DNA from: Psychrobacter sp. I-STPA6b
GTDB taxonomy: Bacteria > Pseudomonadota > Gammaproteobacteria > Pseudomonadales > Moraxellaceae
Direction of reading: 5' to 3'
Length of the DNA: 64,000 bases
Assembly: GCF_020662265.1 (NCBI RefSeq)
Contig: NZ_VEWM01000063.1
Location: 310,001-374,000, forward strand
The translations under genes and the position numbers were made by a program. This document shows, piece after piece, positions 9,062 through 18,344 of this stretch. The stretch's first letter is position 1, and every line of letters begins with the position of its first letter. The notes beneath the pieces were generated by a model, which had not been told where the DNA came from, made no database searches, and saw nothing but the letters and a program-made list of their open reading frames with translations.

Positions 9062-10144
9062 CTACTGCTGAGCCTCTTTTAGCATCGCATATCCTGTCAA
9101 CCGTTTACGCTCATTGCTATCAAACAGCTGAGCTTCTAGCATATCAATCTGCGACTGTGCTTGCTGCTGACTGCCATACTGAGCGATCAGTGCCTTTTTT
9201 CCTTGCTGATACTGAGTAAACCTCTTATCAAAATCTGCTTCTTCAGCATCCAATGCTGCCAATCGCTGGGCAGCTTCCACACCGACTACTTGACTACGCA
9301 TCGCAAATAGTTCTTCAGCAGTTGCCCCTTTCGCCTTCATTTCATCTGTGCGACGTATCAATGCCGTAAAGTCATTACTTTGTTGTATACGTTGTTTTAT
9401 AGCACCATCAGGTAAACGACTGACATACTCTTGTTTAGCAGCTTCTTTTTGCTCATCATTTAGAGACGTATCATTAGCAATATCAACCATTGCCACTGTA
9501 TAATCATTGAGCTGATCTTCTTGCTGAAAAAAAGCCTGAATGGTCTCGTTGCTAAAGTGTTGTTTACGAATACGTGCAATATCTTGAGTCCGTTGTGCGA
9601 TAAGAGAACGGTCAAGACTCCCTTCTTGTGTTGCTTGCATTTGTAGATGACCGTAGCGCTTTTCAAGCGAACTCAAAGCTTTCAGATAAGCCACATATTG
9701 ATGAAAAATCGTAATGGCTTGACTGGCAGCAGGCTCTGGGGTACGAGAATTAATATAGGCTTCTACACGTGCTTGAATGGTACTTTCGTCTTCTTCACCC
9801 AGTGCAGATAAAAAATAATCAAATAAACGACGTAACCCCTCTGTCACTACCAACTGCTGATTCTGGTTGATAATGATATCACCATCAACATCTGTACCTT
9901 GTAGTGAGCGGGGCAATGCCTCTAAGCCTGTATGAAATGACTGAACTTGTTGACTCGGACTCGTAGTATGACTAGGTGATTGATGATTTACTTTCCCCTC
10001 AGCACTACTGTCCTCCCTAGTAACACCCTGTATGACAGTTTCCTGCTCTATTGATTTGGGAGAAGCAGATGGACACATCCACCATAACACTCCAGCAACC
10101 AATATAACTAGCAATCCTATCAAAAGTATTAAAGACTTTTTCAT
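9062..10144 (-). CDS. lifO: Lipase foldase / lipase-specific chaperone
   Basis: A 360-residue protein of the LifO/LimK (Lif) family. These steric foldases are anchored in the inner membrane and fold secreted lipases in the periplasm before type II secretion. An N-terminal membrane anchor (residues 5-23, LILLIGLLVILVAGVLWW) is followed by a Ser/Gln-rich linker. Next come the family signatures SLQGTDVDG near residue 80 and LRRLFDYFLSALGEED near 104, then a long helical region with many Gln and Glu. The length is typical. Its cognate lipase gene is usually adjacent, but neither neighbour here (PARG-like gene and ffh) is a lipase, so the foldase is an orphan within this window. A strong terminator lies between ffh and this gene, so it should have its own promoter at about 10145-10180. 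Confidence 0.9.
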   Translation of the reverse strand: MKKSLILLIGLLVILVAGVLWWMCPSASPKSIEQETVIQGVTREDSSAEGKVNHQSPSHTTSPSQQVQSFHTGLEALPRSLQGTDVDGDIIINQNQQLVVTEGLRRLFDYFLSALGEEDESTIQARVEAYINSRTPEPAASQAITIFHQYVAYLKALSSLEKRYGHLQMQATQEGSLDRSLIAQRTQDIARIRKQHFSNETIQAFFQQEDQLNDYTVAMVDIANDTSLNDEQKEAAKQEYVSRLPDGAIKQRIQQSNDFTALIRRTDEMKAKGATAEELFAMRSQVVGVEAAQRLAALDAEEADFDKRFTQYQQGKKALIAQYGSQQQAQSQIDMLEAQLFDSNERKRLTGYAMLKEAQQ

Positions 10145-10181
10145 ACAATACGTCCCTGTCTGTTCCCTTTGTAGACAATAG

Positions 10182-10217
10182 ATAAAAGCAGTGATTTGGT
10201 TAAATCACTGCTTTTAT
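10182..10217 (-). terminator. Strong intrinsic terminator between ffh and lifO
   Basis: A perfect 16-base-pair stem (10182-10197 with 10202-10217) with a four-base loop, flanked by A and T runs. It lies directly after the ffh stop codon in the leftward direction and separates ffh from lifO. Confidence 0.92.
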
Positions 10218-10260
10218 ACAATCAAATATACAATCAAACTGATGTCACACTCAATATGTA

Positions 10261-11808
10261 CTAGAAGCGAGTTTTAAAGCTTGGCGGTAGCTTCTGCTCT
10301 ACATCTTTTAGTTGACGTTCAATCTCTTCTTTACTTGGCATATTATTAGGATCTAGGCCCATGTTTTTTGCCATTTCCATGGGATTGGTCGCACCTTGTC
10401 CACCTGCTTGGTCATTTTTGTTACCACCAAATAGAGGCCCTGCACCACCGGACATACCACCAGCTAAGCCTTGTACTGCTTTCATCATTTTACTGATACC
10501 TTCAGGCTTTGAAAGCATCTTCATCATTTTTGCCATCTGTTTATGTTGTTTTAGCAGACGGTTAACATCCTGAATCTGCTTACCTGACCCTGCAGCAATA
10601 CGGCGCTTACGACTGGGATTAATCTTATCAGGATTCTGACGTTCAAAGGGTGTCATTGAGTTAATCAAGGCTTCCATTTCTTTCACTTTTTCTTCAGGTT
10701 TGGCTTCCTCGACTGCCTTTTGAATACCTGCACCACTCATACCAGGCATTTTATCTAAAAATCCTGACATACCACCCATATTCTTCATTTGCTGGAACTG
10801 GGTTAATAAATCCTCAAGGTCAAACTCACCACCTTTTTGGATTTTCTTTGCCATTTTTTCGGCTTTGTCACGGTCAATTTTTTGCTCAACCTGCTCAACC
10901 AAACTTAATACATCACCCATACCCAAGATACGCTGGGCAATACGGTCTGGATGGAATGGCTCTAGTGCATCAAGTTTTTCACCTCGACCCAAGAATTTAA
11001 TGGGTTTTTCAGTAATCGCACGTACAGACAAGGCAGCACCACCTCGTGCATCACCATCCGTTTTGGTCAAGATAACACCCGTTAATGGCAATGCATCATT
11101 AAAGGCTTTGGCAGTATTAGCTGCATCTTGCCCCGTCATCGAGTCAACCACAAACAATGTCTCTGATGGATTCACTGCAGCCGTTAGTGCCTTGATTTCA
11201 TCCATCATGGCATCGTCAATGTGTAAGCGACCAGCGGTATCAATAATTAAGATATCTTGATACTGTACCTTAGCTTGCTCTATGGCACGAGTAGCAATAG
11301 CAATAGGATCTTCATCAGCACTAGAAGAAACAAACTGCGCATTTACCTGACTGGCGACCTGCTCTAGCTGTTTAATTGCCGCAGGACGGTAAACGTCCGC
11401 TGAAACTAACATCACTTTCTTTTTATGACGATCTTGTAGATATTTTGCTAATTTACCTGCAGTAGTGGTTTTACCAGCCCCTTGCAGACCTGCTAATAAA
11501 TAAACAATGGGAGGCTTACCTGTCATTTCTAGTTGTTGGTTAGCACTACCCATCATCTCTGTCAGCTCGTCATAAACGATTTTAACAAATGCTTGACCAG
11601 GTGCTAGCTCTTTAAGTACTTCTTGTCCCAGTGCCTTTTCTTTAACACGTTTGACAAAGTCACGAGTAATAGGCAGTGCCACATCTGCTTCAAGCAGTGC
11701 CATACGCACTTCTCGTAGCGTGTCTTTAATGTTATCTTCTGTAAGCTGTCCTGTACCCGCAATATTGCGAAGACTGGTGGATAAACGTTCGGTTAACGTA
11801 TCAAACAT
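10261..11808 (-). CDS. ffh: Signal recognition particle protein Ffh (SRP54)
   Basis: The GTPase subunit of the bacterial signal recognition particle. It binds 4.5S RNA and signal sequences of membrane proteins and docks with FtsY. Seen in 515 residues: N-domain helical bundle (1-90), GTPase with GLQGAGKTT near 107, DTAGRL near 190 and TKTDGDARGG near 250, and a Met-rich M domain (about 330-450) with the RNA-binding signature SRKRRIAAGSG. A C-terminal tail with a Gly-rich stretch and ending PPSFKTRF extends beyond the E. coli protein (453 residues). The M-domain tail repeats Met-rich motifs (KQHKQMAKMMKMLSK). The divergent neighbour is a ypjD-like gene, the arrangement also found in E. coli. 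Confidence 0.98.
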   Translation of the reverse strand: MFDTLTERLSTSLRNIAGTGQLTEDNIKDTLREVRMALLEADVALPITRDFVKRVKEKALGQEVLKELAPGQAFVKIVYDELTEMMGSANQQLEMTGKPPIVYLLAGLQGAGKTTTAGKLAKYLQDRHKKKVMLVSADVYRPAAIKQLEQVASQVNAQFVSSSADEDPIAIATRAIEQAKVQYQDILIIDTAGRLHIDDAMMDEIKALTAAVNPSETLFVVDSMTGQDAANTAKAFNDALPLTGVILTKTDGDARGGAALSVRAITEKPIKFLGRGEKLDALEPFHPDRIAQRILGMGDVLSLVEQVEQKIDRDKAEKMAKKIQKGGEFDLEDLLTQFQQMKNMGGMSGFLDKMPGMSGAGIQKAVEEAKPEEKVKEMEALINSMTPFERQNPDKINPSRKRRIAAGSGKQIQDVNRLLKQHKQMAKMMKMLSKPEGISKMMKAVQGLAGGMSGGAGPLFGGNKNDQAGGQGATNPMEMAKNMGLDPNNMPSKEEIERQLKDVEQKLPPSFKTRF

Positions 11809-12234
11809 AATAATATCTCGTTATTCAATAAATTTAATTCACAATTAAAAAACTATTCGGAAGTTTCACAGGCTGTCACATATGGGTAAATATTCCACTT
11901 ATTTTTACAATATAAAGCACTTAACCATCATCAGTTTGCACAATATTGACCATTCTATGATAAATTAACACAATATTCTAACGCTTTACTAGAATATGAG
12001 TATAAAACCTATCTCTCACCTAAGCTAATTTCTATTGCATAATTGATTCCATATTATCAAGTCAACTCATATTAATTAGCTTCTGATTGATTGATGACAG
12101 TTTATTTGGGTAATACGATGCTAGAATGTTATTTTATCTGATTCTCTTAGAGGATGTATAGAATTGAACATCTGTTGTTTAGATGCTTATTGCCATGTTT
12201 TTCTTGCAATTATGGGTTTTAAAGGACTGCGACT
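11809..12234. other. Divergent promoter region between ffh and the ypjD-like gene
   Basis: An AT-rich, 426-base divergent gap with no open frame of note and no tRNA-like or SRP-RNA-like fold that I can see. It must hold the promoters of ffh (leftward) and of the ypjD-like gene (rightward). I found no convincing pair of -35/-10 boxes by eye and no known riboswitch. Confidence 0.5.
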
Positions 12235-13026
12235 GTGTTAATCGCTTATCTTCTTGCCACATTCTGCTATGCCAGTATCAGTATCCATTTATACTGGGCG
12301 CTCTTACAAAAGCGTCCCATAGCAAAAGGCTTTACCTTAACTACGCTCAGCATTGGCGTGATTGCCCATGCGATGGTGCTATATCCAAATATTGTCACCA
12401 ATTATGGATTAAACTTTAATCTATTTAATACCCTCAGTCTGACCAGCCTTTTCTTTATTCTATTTTATGGCTTATTTTGCTTATATCGCCCTATTCTCAG
12501 TTTAGGAACACTGGCTGCACCAACCGCATTAATAGGTGTAACGCTGGGTTATTTTGGCGTTGCACCATACCAACCACTGGCTAACATCAGCCATGGACTA
12601 GAAGCTCATATTTTATTATCCTTTGCTGCCTATTGTGTGTTGTTGATGGCGGCTGTGCAAGCTGTGATTATGCGCTTTCAGATACGAGAGCTAAAGCATA
12701 AAACCGTTCATCGTTTTTGGGTCAATAAACTGCCATCACTACAAAGTATGGAGGGGCTTTTATTTGATATGATTTTGGTCGGCTTTGTGCTACTAAGCAT
12801 TGCATTAGCACTAGGGTTACTCTATGTTAAAGATATTGTAAATCAGCATATCGCCCATAAGACAGCATTTAGTGTGCTGTCATGGCTGATTTTTGGTGGT
12901 ATGATTATTGGACACTGGCGAGCAGGTTGGCGTGGGCGTAGAGCTGCTGACCTCACTATTTTTGCCTTTATCTTATTGGCATTGGGCTTTATTGGGAGCA
13001 AATTTGTATTAGAGCTACTACTTTAA
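12235..13026 (+). CDS. Cytochrome c assembly / YpjD-like integral membrane protein
   Basis: A 263-residue protein with about eight transmembrane segments, matching the CcmC/CcsA-type 'cytochrome c assembly' family as represented by E. coli YpjD. The first segment is LIAYLLATFCYASISIHLYW. The conserved block near residues 120-150 (HGLEAHILLSFAAYCVLLMAAVQA) and the tail (WLIFGGMIIGHWRAGWRGRR) fit the family, with His residues placed in the membrane as in haem-handling relatives. The start codon is GTG, preceded by AAAGGA at a suitable distance. Its divergent position next to ffh matches gammaproteobacterial gene order and supports the call. The role of YpjD itself is not well established. Confidence 0.85.
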   Translation: MLIAYLLATFCYASISIHLYWALLQKRPIAKGFTLTTLSIGVIAHAMVLYPNIVTNYGLNFNLFNTLSLTSLFFILFYGLFCLYRPILSLGTLAAPTALIGVTLGYFGVAPYQPLANISHGLEAHILLSFAAYCVLLMAAVQAVIMRFQIRELKHKTVHRFWVNKLPSLQSMEGLLFDMILVGFVLLSIALALGLLYVKDIVNQHIAHKTAFSVLSWLIFGGMIIGHWRAGWRGRRAADLTIFAFILLALGFIGSKFVLELLL

Positions 13027-13107
13027 ATAAGTATATAACCACAACACTAACCAGCAATACCAAACAAAAGTCACTGTTATGAATAAGATAGTGTTAATCT
13101 AGTGGCT

Positions 13108-14331
13108 TTACGCCTGAATATTGGGGGCTTTAATGGTCACCGTTGCGGTCACTTCTTCTTGAGCATCTACTTGATTCAGTATCAACTCTGCCTCTGTCTC
13201 ATTTGATACTTGCCAGCTTTTAGAAGCACGTGGCTCACCTGTAACGACAACAGAAATGGCTTTATTTTTTAGCCGTATCATTGGTGATTTATGCTCATAA
13301 CTTGCATCAGTATCACCTAAAATTTGACCAGCTATCGTTGCAGCCTGCGCACGTAAAGGGGCAACAAAACGACAAGGCACACCTGCAATTGACATACAGT
13401 CACCAATGGCATAAATATCAGCCACACTGGTCTGTAGTGTTGCTGGGTTAACGGCAATACCTGTACGTCTATCAAACTCAATGCCCGCTTGAGTTGGCAA
13501 ATGTATATCTACCAGTAGCCCTGTACTAGCAATGACCTGATGTACCAGCAATGTGCCTGTAGTTTGTGACTGTTTATACTGTATCTGATAGTTATAATTA
13601 TCTTCTGCACTCTCTTCTACTGAGAGCACTTGGCAATTTCCTAAAAACTGAATCCCTTGAGACTCAATAGCTTGGCGGATACGTTGTATCGCTTGAGCAG
13701 GTAGCATCTGTGCCAATGGCGCATCATTAAGGTCAATTAAGGTAACTTGATGCCCTGCTTTTAATAAATCTTCAGCAATCTCTGTCCCTACCATACCAGC
13801 ACCGACAATCGCTACATGCTGGCTACCTTGGCTCAATGCTGCTTGCAACTGACTAAAGCGCTCAATATGATTGACATGCCACACTTTATCTTGAGGTAAA
13901 CTGCTTGGAAAGATAGGATGCGCACCCATTGCCAAAACCAAATGCTCATAGCCCAGTTGTTTGGTACTGTCTGAACTTAAAACATCACCATTTGAATTCT
14001 GAGAATTGGAATTGTGACAAATAGTAACTTGCTTTGTCTGAGCATCAATATCTGTCACTGTTGTTTGTGCTAATAATGTGATATTTGCTGCTTGAGCAGC
14101 TTCTGCACCTGTCGCTCGTATTAGGTCGCTTGCCTGCTTATTTTGACTAATCGCCATCGTTAGCATCGGCTTATGATAACGGTCGCCATTATCAGAGGTA
14201 ATTAAAGTAATGGGTATCTGTGCATCTTTGCTTCGGATGGCATCAATAACGCCCCAACCAGCCAAACCAGCACCAATAACGATGACACCCTGATTTGATG
14301 GTTCTAATGCTTGAGCTTGCTGAGTCGCCAT
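13108..14331 (-). CDS. FAD-dependent NAD(P)H oxidoreductase, rubredoxin-reductase-like
   Basis: A 407-residue flavoprotein with two Rossmann motifs: FAD-binding VIVIGAGLAGWG near residue 16 and NAD-binding VAIVGAGMVGTEIAEDL near residue 170. The late FAD motif VADIYAIGDC is near residue 305. The HKPMLTMAIS segment near 53 and the absence of a redox-active Cys pair fit the rubredoxin-NAD reductase group (RubB/AlkT type) known from Acinetobacter, which feeds electrons to rubredoxin for alkane hydroxylases. No rubredoxin or alkane hydroxylase gene is adjacent, so the electron acceptor is uncertain; related ferredoxin or nitrite reductase-type enzymes are an alternative. A C-terminal segment of about 50 residues follows the catalytic core. 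Confidence 0.8.
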   Translation of the reverse strand: MATQQAQALEPSNQGVIVIGAGLAGWGVIDAIRSKDAQIPITLITSDNGDRYHKPMLTMAISQNKQASDLIRATGAEAAQAANITLLAQTTVTDIDAQTKQVTICHNSNSQNSNGDVLSSDSTKQLGYEHLVLAMGAHPIFPSSLPQDKVWHVNHIERFSQLQAALSQGSQHVAIVGAGMVGTEIAEDLLKAGHQVTLIDLNDAPLAQMLPAQAIQRIRQAIESQGIQFLGNCQVLSVEESAEDNYNYQIQYKQSQTTGTLLVHQVIASTGLLVDIHLPTQAGIEFDRRTGIAVNPATLQTSVADIYAIGDCMSIAGVPCRFVAPLRAQAATIAGQILGDTDASYEHKSPMIRLKNKAISVVVTGEPRASKSWQVSNETEAELILNQVDAQEEVTATVTIKAPNIQA

Positions 14332-14404
14332 ATTTTACCTCTTTATTATACTAAGTTCCTTGATATACTTATTACTAATAAGTGATATCACTTTGCTAAA
14401 ATTA

Positions 14405-15208
14405 TCAAGATGCCAGTGATAGGGTCGAATCAAAACCTTTGAGACGCTGATAACGCTGATCTAACAACGTATCCATATCCAATGCTTTTAATTCACGTAA
14501 TTGCTCACATAGCAATGCCTTTAATGCCATCATTACAGGTTTTGGCTCAGCATGCGCTCCCATCCCTTCAGCAATCACTGCATCAATGAGACCCATTTGA
14601 TAAAGGTTGTCGGCATTGAGCTTTAGCGCCTCACTGGCATCACTGGCTTTTTCAGCAGTTTTCCATAAGATAGACGCACAGCCTTCTGGTGAAATCACTG
14701 AATAAATACTATTTTCCAGCATATTTACTCTATCACCAACTCCGATTGCCAATGCACCACCAGAGCCACCCTCACCAATAATCGTAGCAATAATTGGTGT
14801 ACGCAAACTAGAAAATACAGCAATACTCTCTGCAATCGCTTGTGCTTGCCCACGCTCTTCTGCACCAACACCCGGATAAGCACCTTGAGTATCAATAAAG
14901 GTTAATACTGGCAGACGGAAGCGTTCAGCCATTTTGACCAAACGAATCACTTTACGATAACCTTCAGGATTCGCCATACCAAAATTATGCGCGATACGCT
15001 CACGAGTACTACGCCCACGATGCTGACCAACAATCAGGACAGGCTCGCCATCAAGACGAGCCAGACCACCCATAATGGCACGGTCATCTGCAAATGCACG
15101 ATCTCCGTGCAACTCATCAAACTCAGTAAATATACTGTTTGCATAATCCATAAATAATGGACGCTTGGCATGCCTTGCTAACTGTACGCTATCCCAAACT
15201 GCTCCCAT
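14405..15208 (-). CDS. accA: Acetyl-CoA carboxylase carboxyltransferase subunit alpha (short form)
   Basis: The alpha subunit of the carboxyltransferase that makes malonyl-CoA for fatty acid synthesis, working with AccD. The 267 residues cover the crotonase-like core with [11 protein letters not shown] near 33, [18 protein letters not shown] near 61, [15 protein letters not shown] near 107, and [16 protein letters not shown] near 142 (oxyanion-type glycines). It lacks the roughly 50-residue N-terminal arm of the E. coli protein. This is not a truncation: AAGGAG stands six bases before the ATG, and the same short form is, to my knowledge, normal in Acinetobacter. It is followed on the same strand by the rubredoxin-reductase-like gene, and ppx is upstream. 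Confidence 0.96.
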   Translation of the reverse strand: MGAVWDSVQLARHAKRPLFMDYANSIFTEFDELHGDRAFADDRAIMGGLARLDGEPVLIVGQHRGRSTRERIAHNFGMANPEGYRKVIRLVKMAERFRLPVLTFIDTQGAYPGVGAEERGQAQAIAESIAVFSSLRTPIIATIIGEGGSGGALAIGVGDRVNMLENSIYSVISPEGCASILWKTAEKASDASEALKLNADNLYQMGLIDAVIAEGMGAHAEPKPVMMALKALLCEQLRELKALDMDTLLDQRYQRLKGFDSTLSLAS

Positions 15209-15338
15209 CTTGCACTCCTTACAGATGTAAAAAACTGATTCATATAAATATTGATAAATACAAATAATGATGCCTAATGAAGCAACATCTTAATACTCAC
15301 AATTCGAAACTTTAATACTCATAATGTCATTCTGGTTA

Positions 15339-16859
15339 TCAATCATCAATATCTGTGACAACCTCTAACTGTATGCCCCATTTTGCAAACTGCTCAATAT
15401 CATCTGCCAAATCTGACAATAATAACGGACTATCATCAAAATCTGTTGTCACTGCTATTTGCCATGTATGATTATCGACTACGGTTAAAGTCATAGCAGG
15501 AATGCCCGAATCACTACGACTATGATGCGCCAATACTGCCAAACGTAATAACAAACATAAATATACCAGACGCTCGCCACCAATCATTTTTGCCTGTTCA
15601 TAAGCATCTGATTTTAGTTTACGACGATGATTCAGTACCAATTGTGACATACGTAACTGATCAACCTGAGAAAACCCCGGTACATCTGAGTGCTCTAGTA
15701 GATACGCACTATGACGATGATAACCACTATGACTGATTGCCAGCCCTATTTCATGCAAAAATGCAGCCCGCCGTAGCAAATCAGCATCTTCACTACTTAG
15801 ACGTAAACGATGCTGTACCTGTAAAAATAAATCCTGACAGGTATTCACCACCCGTTTGGCTTGCTTTTTATCTACAGAATAGCGCTGAATCAGTGCCTGA
15901 ACACTACGGTCTCGCACATCTTCACTAGCAAAGCGTCCTAGCATATCGTACATCACACCTTCACGCAGCGCACCATCTGAGTACGATATCTTCTCGATTC
16001 CTAATACTTTCATGATTGCCAATAAAACCGCAACACCAGCAGGAAAAACGGCTTTGCGATGCTCTTTGACACCATCTATCTCTATATCAGACACATTGCC
16101 TAGCTTAATCAACTGTTGCTGTATCCGTTTGACACCCTCGTAGGTAATGTTTTCTTGGTCATCTGCCATGCCTTGTGAGACCAAGACATTACGTACAGCT
16201 TTAATTGTACCACTTGAACCAACAACACTGCTCCAGCCTGTTTTTTGATAAGTACTGCTAATCGCTAAAATCTCTTTACGGGCAGCAGCAATGGCTTTTT
16301 CAAAGGCTTTTTCACTGATATGCCCATCTTCAAAATAGCTTTTGGTAAATGCCACACAGCCCATTTGTAGACTTTCTGTCAATATTGGCTCAAACTCCTG
16401 CCCAATAATAAACTCTGTCGAGCCACCGCCAATATCAATCACCAAGCGCTTATCACTACTGGCATTTGTATGAGAGACACCCAGATAAATTAAGCGCGCC
16501 TCTTCACGACCAGCAATGATTTCAATTGGCTTAGGCAATATCTCATTGGCACGGCGGATAAACTCATCTGCATTTTTTGCTTGACGCAGTGCATTGGTAG
16601 CAACAATACGCAGACGCTCTGGAGATACCGACTCCAAGCGTCCAACAAAACGTGTTAAACAATCCAATCCTCGTTGCTGAGCATTTTCACTTAGAAAGTT
16701 TTCCTCATCCAAACCAGCAGCAAGCTGGACTTTTTCTGACATTGAGGCAACTTTGCGTACCTCTCCGTGGTCAAGCCGTGCAATTGCTAAATGAAAGCTA
16801 TTTGAGCCAATATCAATGGCTGCCAAAAGTTCGTTATTTGCTAGAAAATTGGTGGGCAT
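15339..16859 (-). CDS. ppx: Exopolyphosphatase, Ppx/GppA family
   Basis: A 506-residue member of the Ppx/GppA phosphatases, which release phosphate from the ends of polyphosphate or hydrolyse pppGpp. The ASKHA phosphate-1 motif LAAIDIGSNSFHLAIARL is near residue 11, the phosphate-2 block LVIDIGGGSTEFIIG near 139, and the GSSGTIKAVRN segment near 215. The C-terminal half (from about 330) is the HD-like helical domain with HEIGLAISHSGYHRHSAYLLEHS. Length matches the Ppx type (about 500 residues) rather than a domain-lacking short form. Whether it prefers polyphosphate or pppGpp cannot be decided from sequence alone. Confidence 0.92.
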   Translation of the reverse strand: MPTNFLANNELLAAIDIGSNSFHLAIARLDHGEVRKVASMSEKVQLAAGLDEENFLSENAQQRGLDCLTRFVGRLESVSPERLRIVATNALRQAKNADEFIRRANEILPKPIEIIAGREEARLIYLGVSHTNASSDKRLVIDIGGGSTEFIIGQEFEPILTESLQMGCVAFTKSYFEDGHISEKAFEKAIAAARKEILAISSTYQKTGWSSVVGSSGTIKAVRNVLVSQGMADDQENITYEGVKRIQQQLIKLGNVSDIEIDGVKEHRKAVFPAGVAVLLAIMKVLGIEKISYSDGALREGVMYDMLGRFASEDVRDRSVQALIQRYSVDKKQAKRVVNTCQDLFLQVQHRLRLSSEDADLLRRAAFLHEIGLAISHSGYHRHSAYLLEHSDVPGFSQVDQLRMSQLVLNHRRKLKSDAYEQAKMIGGERLVYLCLLLRLAVLAHHSRSDSGIPAMTLTVVDNHTWQIAVTTDFDDSPLLLSDLADDIEQFAKWGIQLEVVTDIDD

Positions 16860-16998
16860 AAAAAATACGCTACTCGCTATAGATAAAATGAAAGGTGCAA
16901 AAACTCATACTTCACATAGACAAGCCATTATTCTTAGCCAATGGCTACAGCTGTATCATTAAATCACTTCTTATCCAAAGTCACAAGATATAACTACA

Positions 16999-18132
16999 CT
17001 AGGACGCTGATAACAGCCCTGTCAATGCCTCAATCAATCGTCCATTTTGTGCCGTTGTTCCAACTGTAATTCGCAAATACTCATCAATACGAGGCTGGCT
17101 AAAATAGCGCACAATAATACCTTGCTCACGCAATTGCTGTGCTATCTGCTCTGCATTACCTTCAGGTGGACGTGCAAAAATAAAATTCGCTTGGGATGGT
17201 AAAACTGAAAAGCCTAGCTCAGCTAAATGCTGTGATAATACATTACGAAGCTCAATAATCTTAGTACATGCTTTATTAAAATAAGCATCATCTTGCAAAC
17301 TAGCGATTGCCCCAGCTTGCGCTAATTTATCCAATGGGTAGCTATTAAAGCTATTTTTCATGCGGGTTAATGCTTCAATCAATGAAGGATTAGCAAAAGC
17401 CATCCCCACCCGCAAACCTGCTAATGAACGAGATTTTGAGAAAGTTTGCGTTACCACAATATTATCAAACTCATCAATCAAACTGACCGCAGAAACTGAC
17501 TCTGGCTCACCTATCTGTTGAGGCTCTGCAAAGTCAATATACGCCTCATCAATCACAACCACCGCATTAGGATGCTCACTAGCAAGCTTACGAATATCTG
17601 ATAAAGACATCAATAGACCTGTAGGGGCATTAGGATTAGCAATAATAATGCCACCACAAGGTTGGCGATAATCATCAGGATTGATACTAAAATCATCTTG
17701 CAGAGGAATTTTTACCAAATCTACACCAAAAGTTTCTGCATAAACTGGATAAAAACTATAACTAATATCAGGGGATAAAAGTGGACGCTCCTTCATAAAA
17801 AAGCAAGCAAAAACCAATGCTAAGACTTCATCTGAACCATTACCAACGAATATCTGATTTGGCTGAACTTGATATGTCTTTGCCAACTGTTGCTTCAAGG
17901 TACTAGACTCTGGCTCTGGGTATAAACGTAGTCCATACGCTTGTTTATTTAATTGCTCAGCAATCGCTTGTGCTACCTTTGGTGAAGGTGGGAAAGGATT
18001 TTCATTGGTATTTAACTTACATAAATTCGCCTGCTTTGGTTGCTCTCCAGGAATATATGGAGAAAGGTGGCGGGCTTTACTAGACCATAATCTAGTATCA
18101 ATTTTTTGCTCACTCATAGGTTGCTCAGTCAT
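16999..18132 (-). CDS. hisC: Histidinol-phosphate aminotransferase
   Basis: A PLP-dependent fold-type I aminotransferase (377 residues) that converts imidazole acetol-phosphate to histidinol phosphate. Key blocks are LNTNENPFPPSP near residue 40, VGNGSDEVL near 97, ANPNAPTG near 164 (Asn holding PLP), VVIDEAYIDFAEP near 192, and FSKSRSLAGLRVG near 234, whose Lys is the Schiff-base residue. The ATG at 18132 has no strong Shine-Dalgarno sequence; an ATG five codons in is the alternative. It follows hisD on the same strand with a gap of 212 bases, fitting the hisG-hisD-hisC order known from Acinetobacter and Psychrobacter. Confidence 0.96.
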   Translation of the reverse strand: MTEQPMSEQKIDTRLWSSKARHLSPYIPGEQPKQANLCKLNTNENPFPPSPKVAQAIAEQLNKQAYGLRLYPEPESSTLKQQLAKTYQVQPNQIFVGNGSDEVLALVFACFFMKERPLLSPDISYSFYPVYAETFGVDLVKIPLQDDFSINPDDYRQPCGGIIIANPNAPTGLLMSLSDIRKLASEHPNAVVVIDEAYIDFAEPQQIGEPESVSAVSLIDEFDNIVVTQTFSKSRSLAGLRVGMAFANPSLIEALTRMKNSFNSYPLDKLAQAGAIASLQDDAYFNKACTKIIELRNVLSQHLAELGFSVLPSQANFIFARPPEGNAEQIAQQLREQGIIVRYFSQPRIDEYLRITVGTTAQNGRLIEALTGLLSAS

Positions 18133-18344
18133 TTTATTTAATATTGCAGTTACTAGGATGTCATATTCTTCTGGAGAATGGAACGCTTCTAGATTCTACC
18201 ATGACAAAAAAATACTGGCGACAATCTCTCCATAAAAATATATATTGAAACCATCTTATACGTCAATGAATGACGTGCAAGATAGTAAAGTACTAATAAT
18301 AAATATTAACCTTACAGGATACATACTCAACAAGCCCTATAGAC

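Noticed and set aside
10865..11260. 131-codon forward frame opposite ffh
   Set aside because: Shadow frame created by codon use in the conserved ffh GTPase domain.
11870..12200. A 4.5S RNA or other ncRNA gene in the ffh-ypjD gap
   Set aside because: No conserved SRP-RNA tip sequence (GGAA/AGCAG internal loops) and no terminator.
14405..15208. accA as an N-terminally truncated pseudogene
   Set aside because: The start has a strong Shine-Dalgarno sequence, the catalytic core is complete, and the short form is normal for Moraxellaceae as far as I recall.
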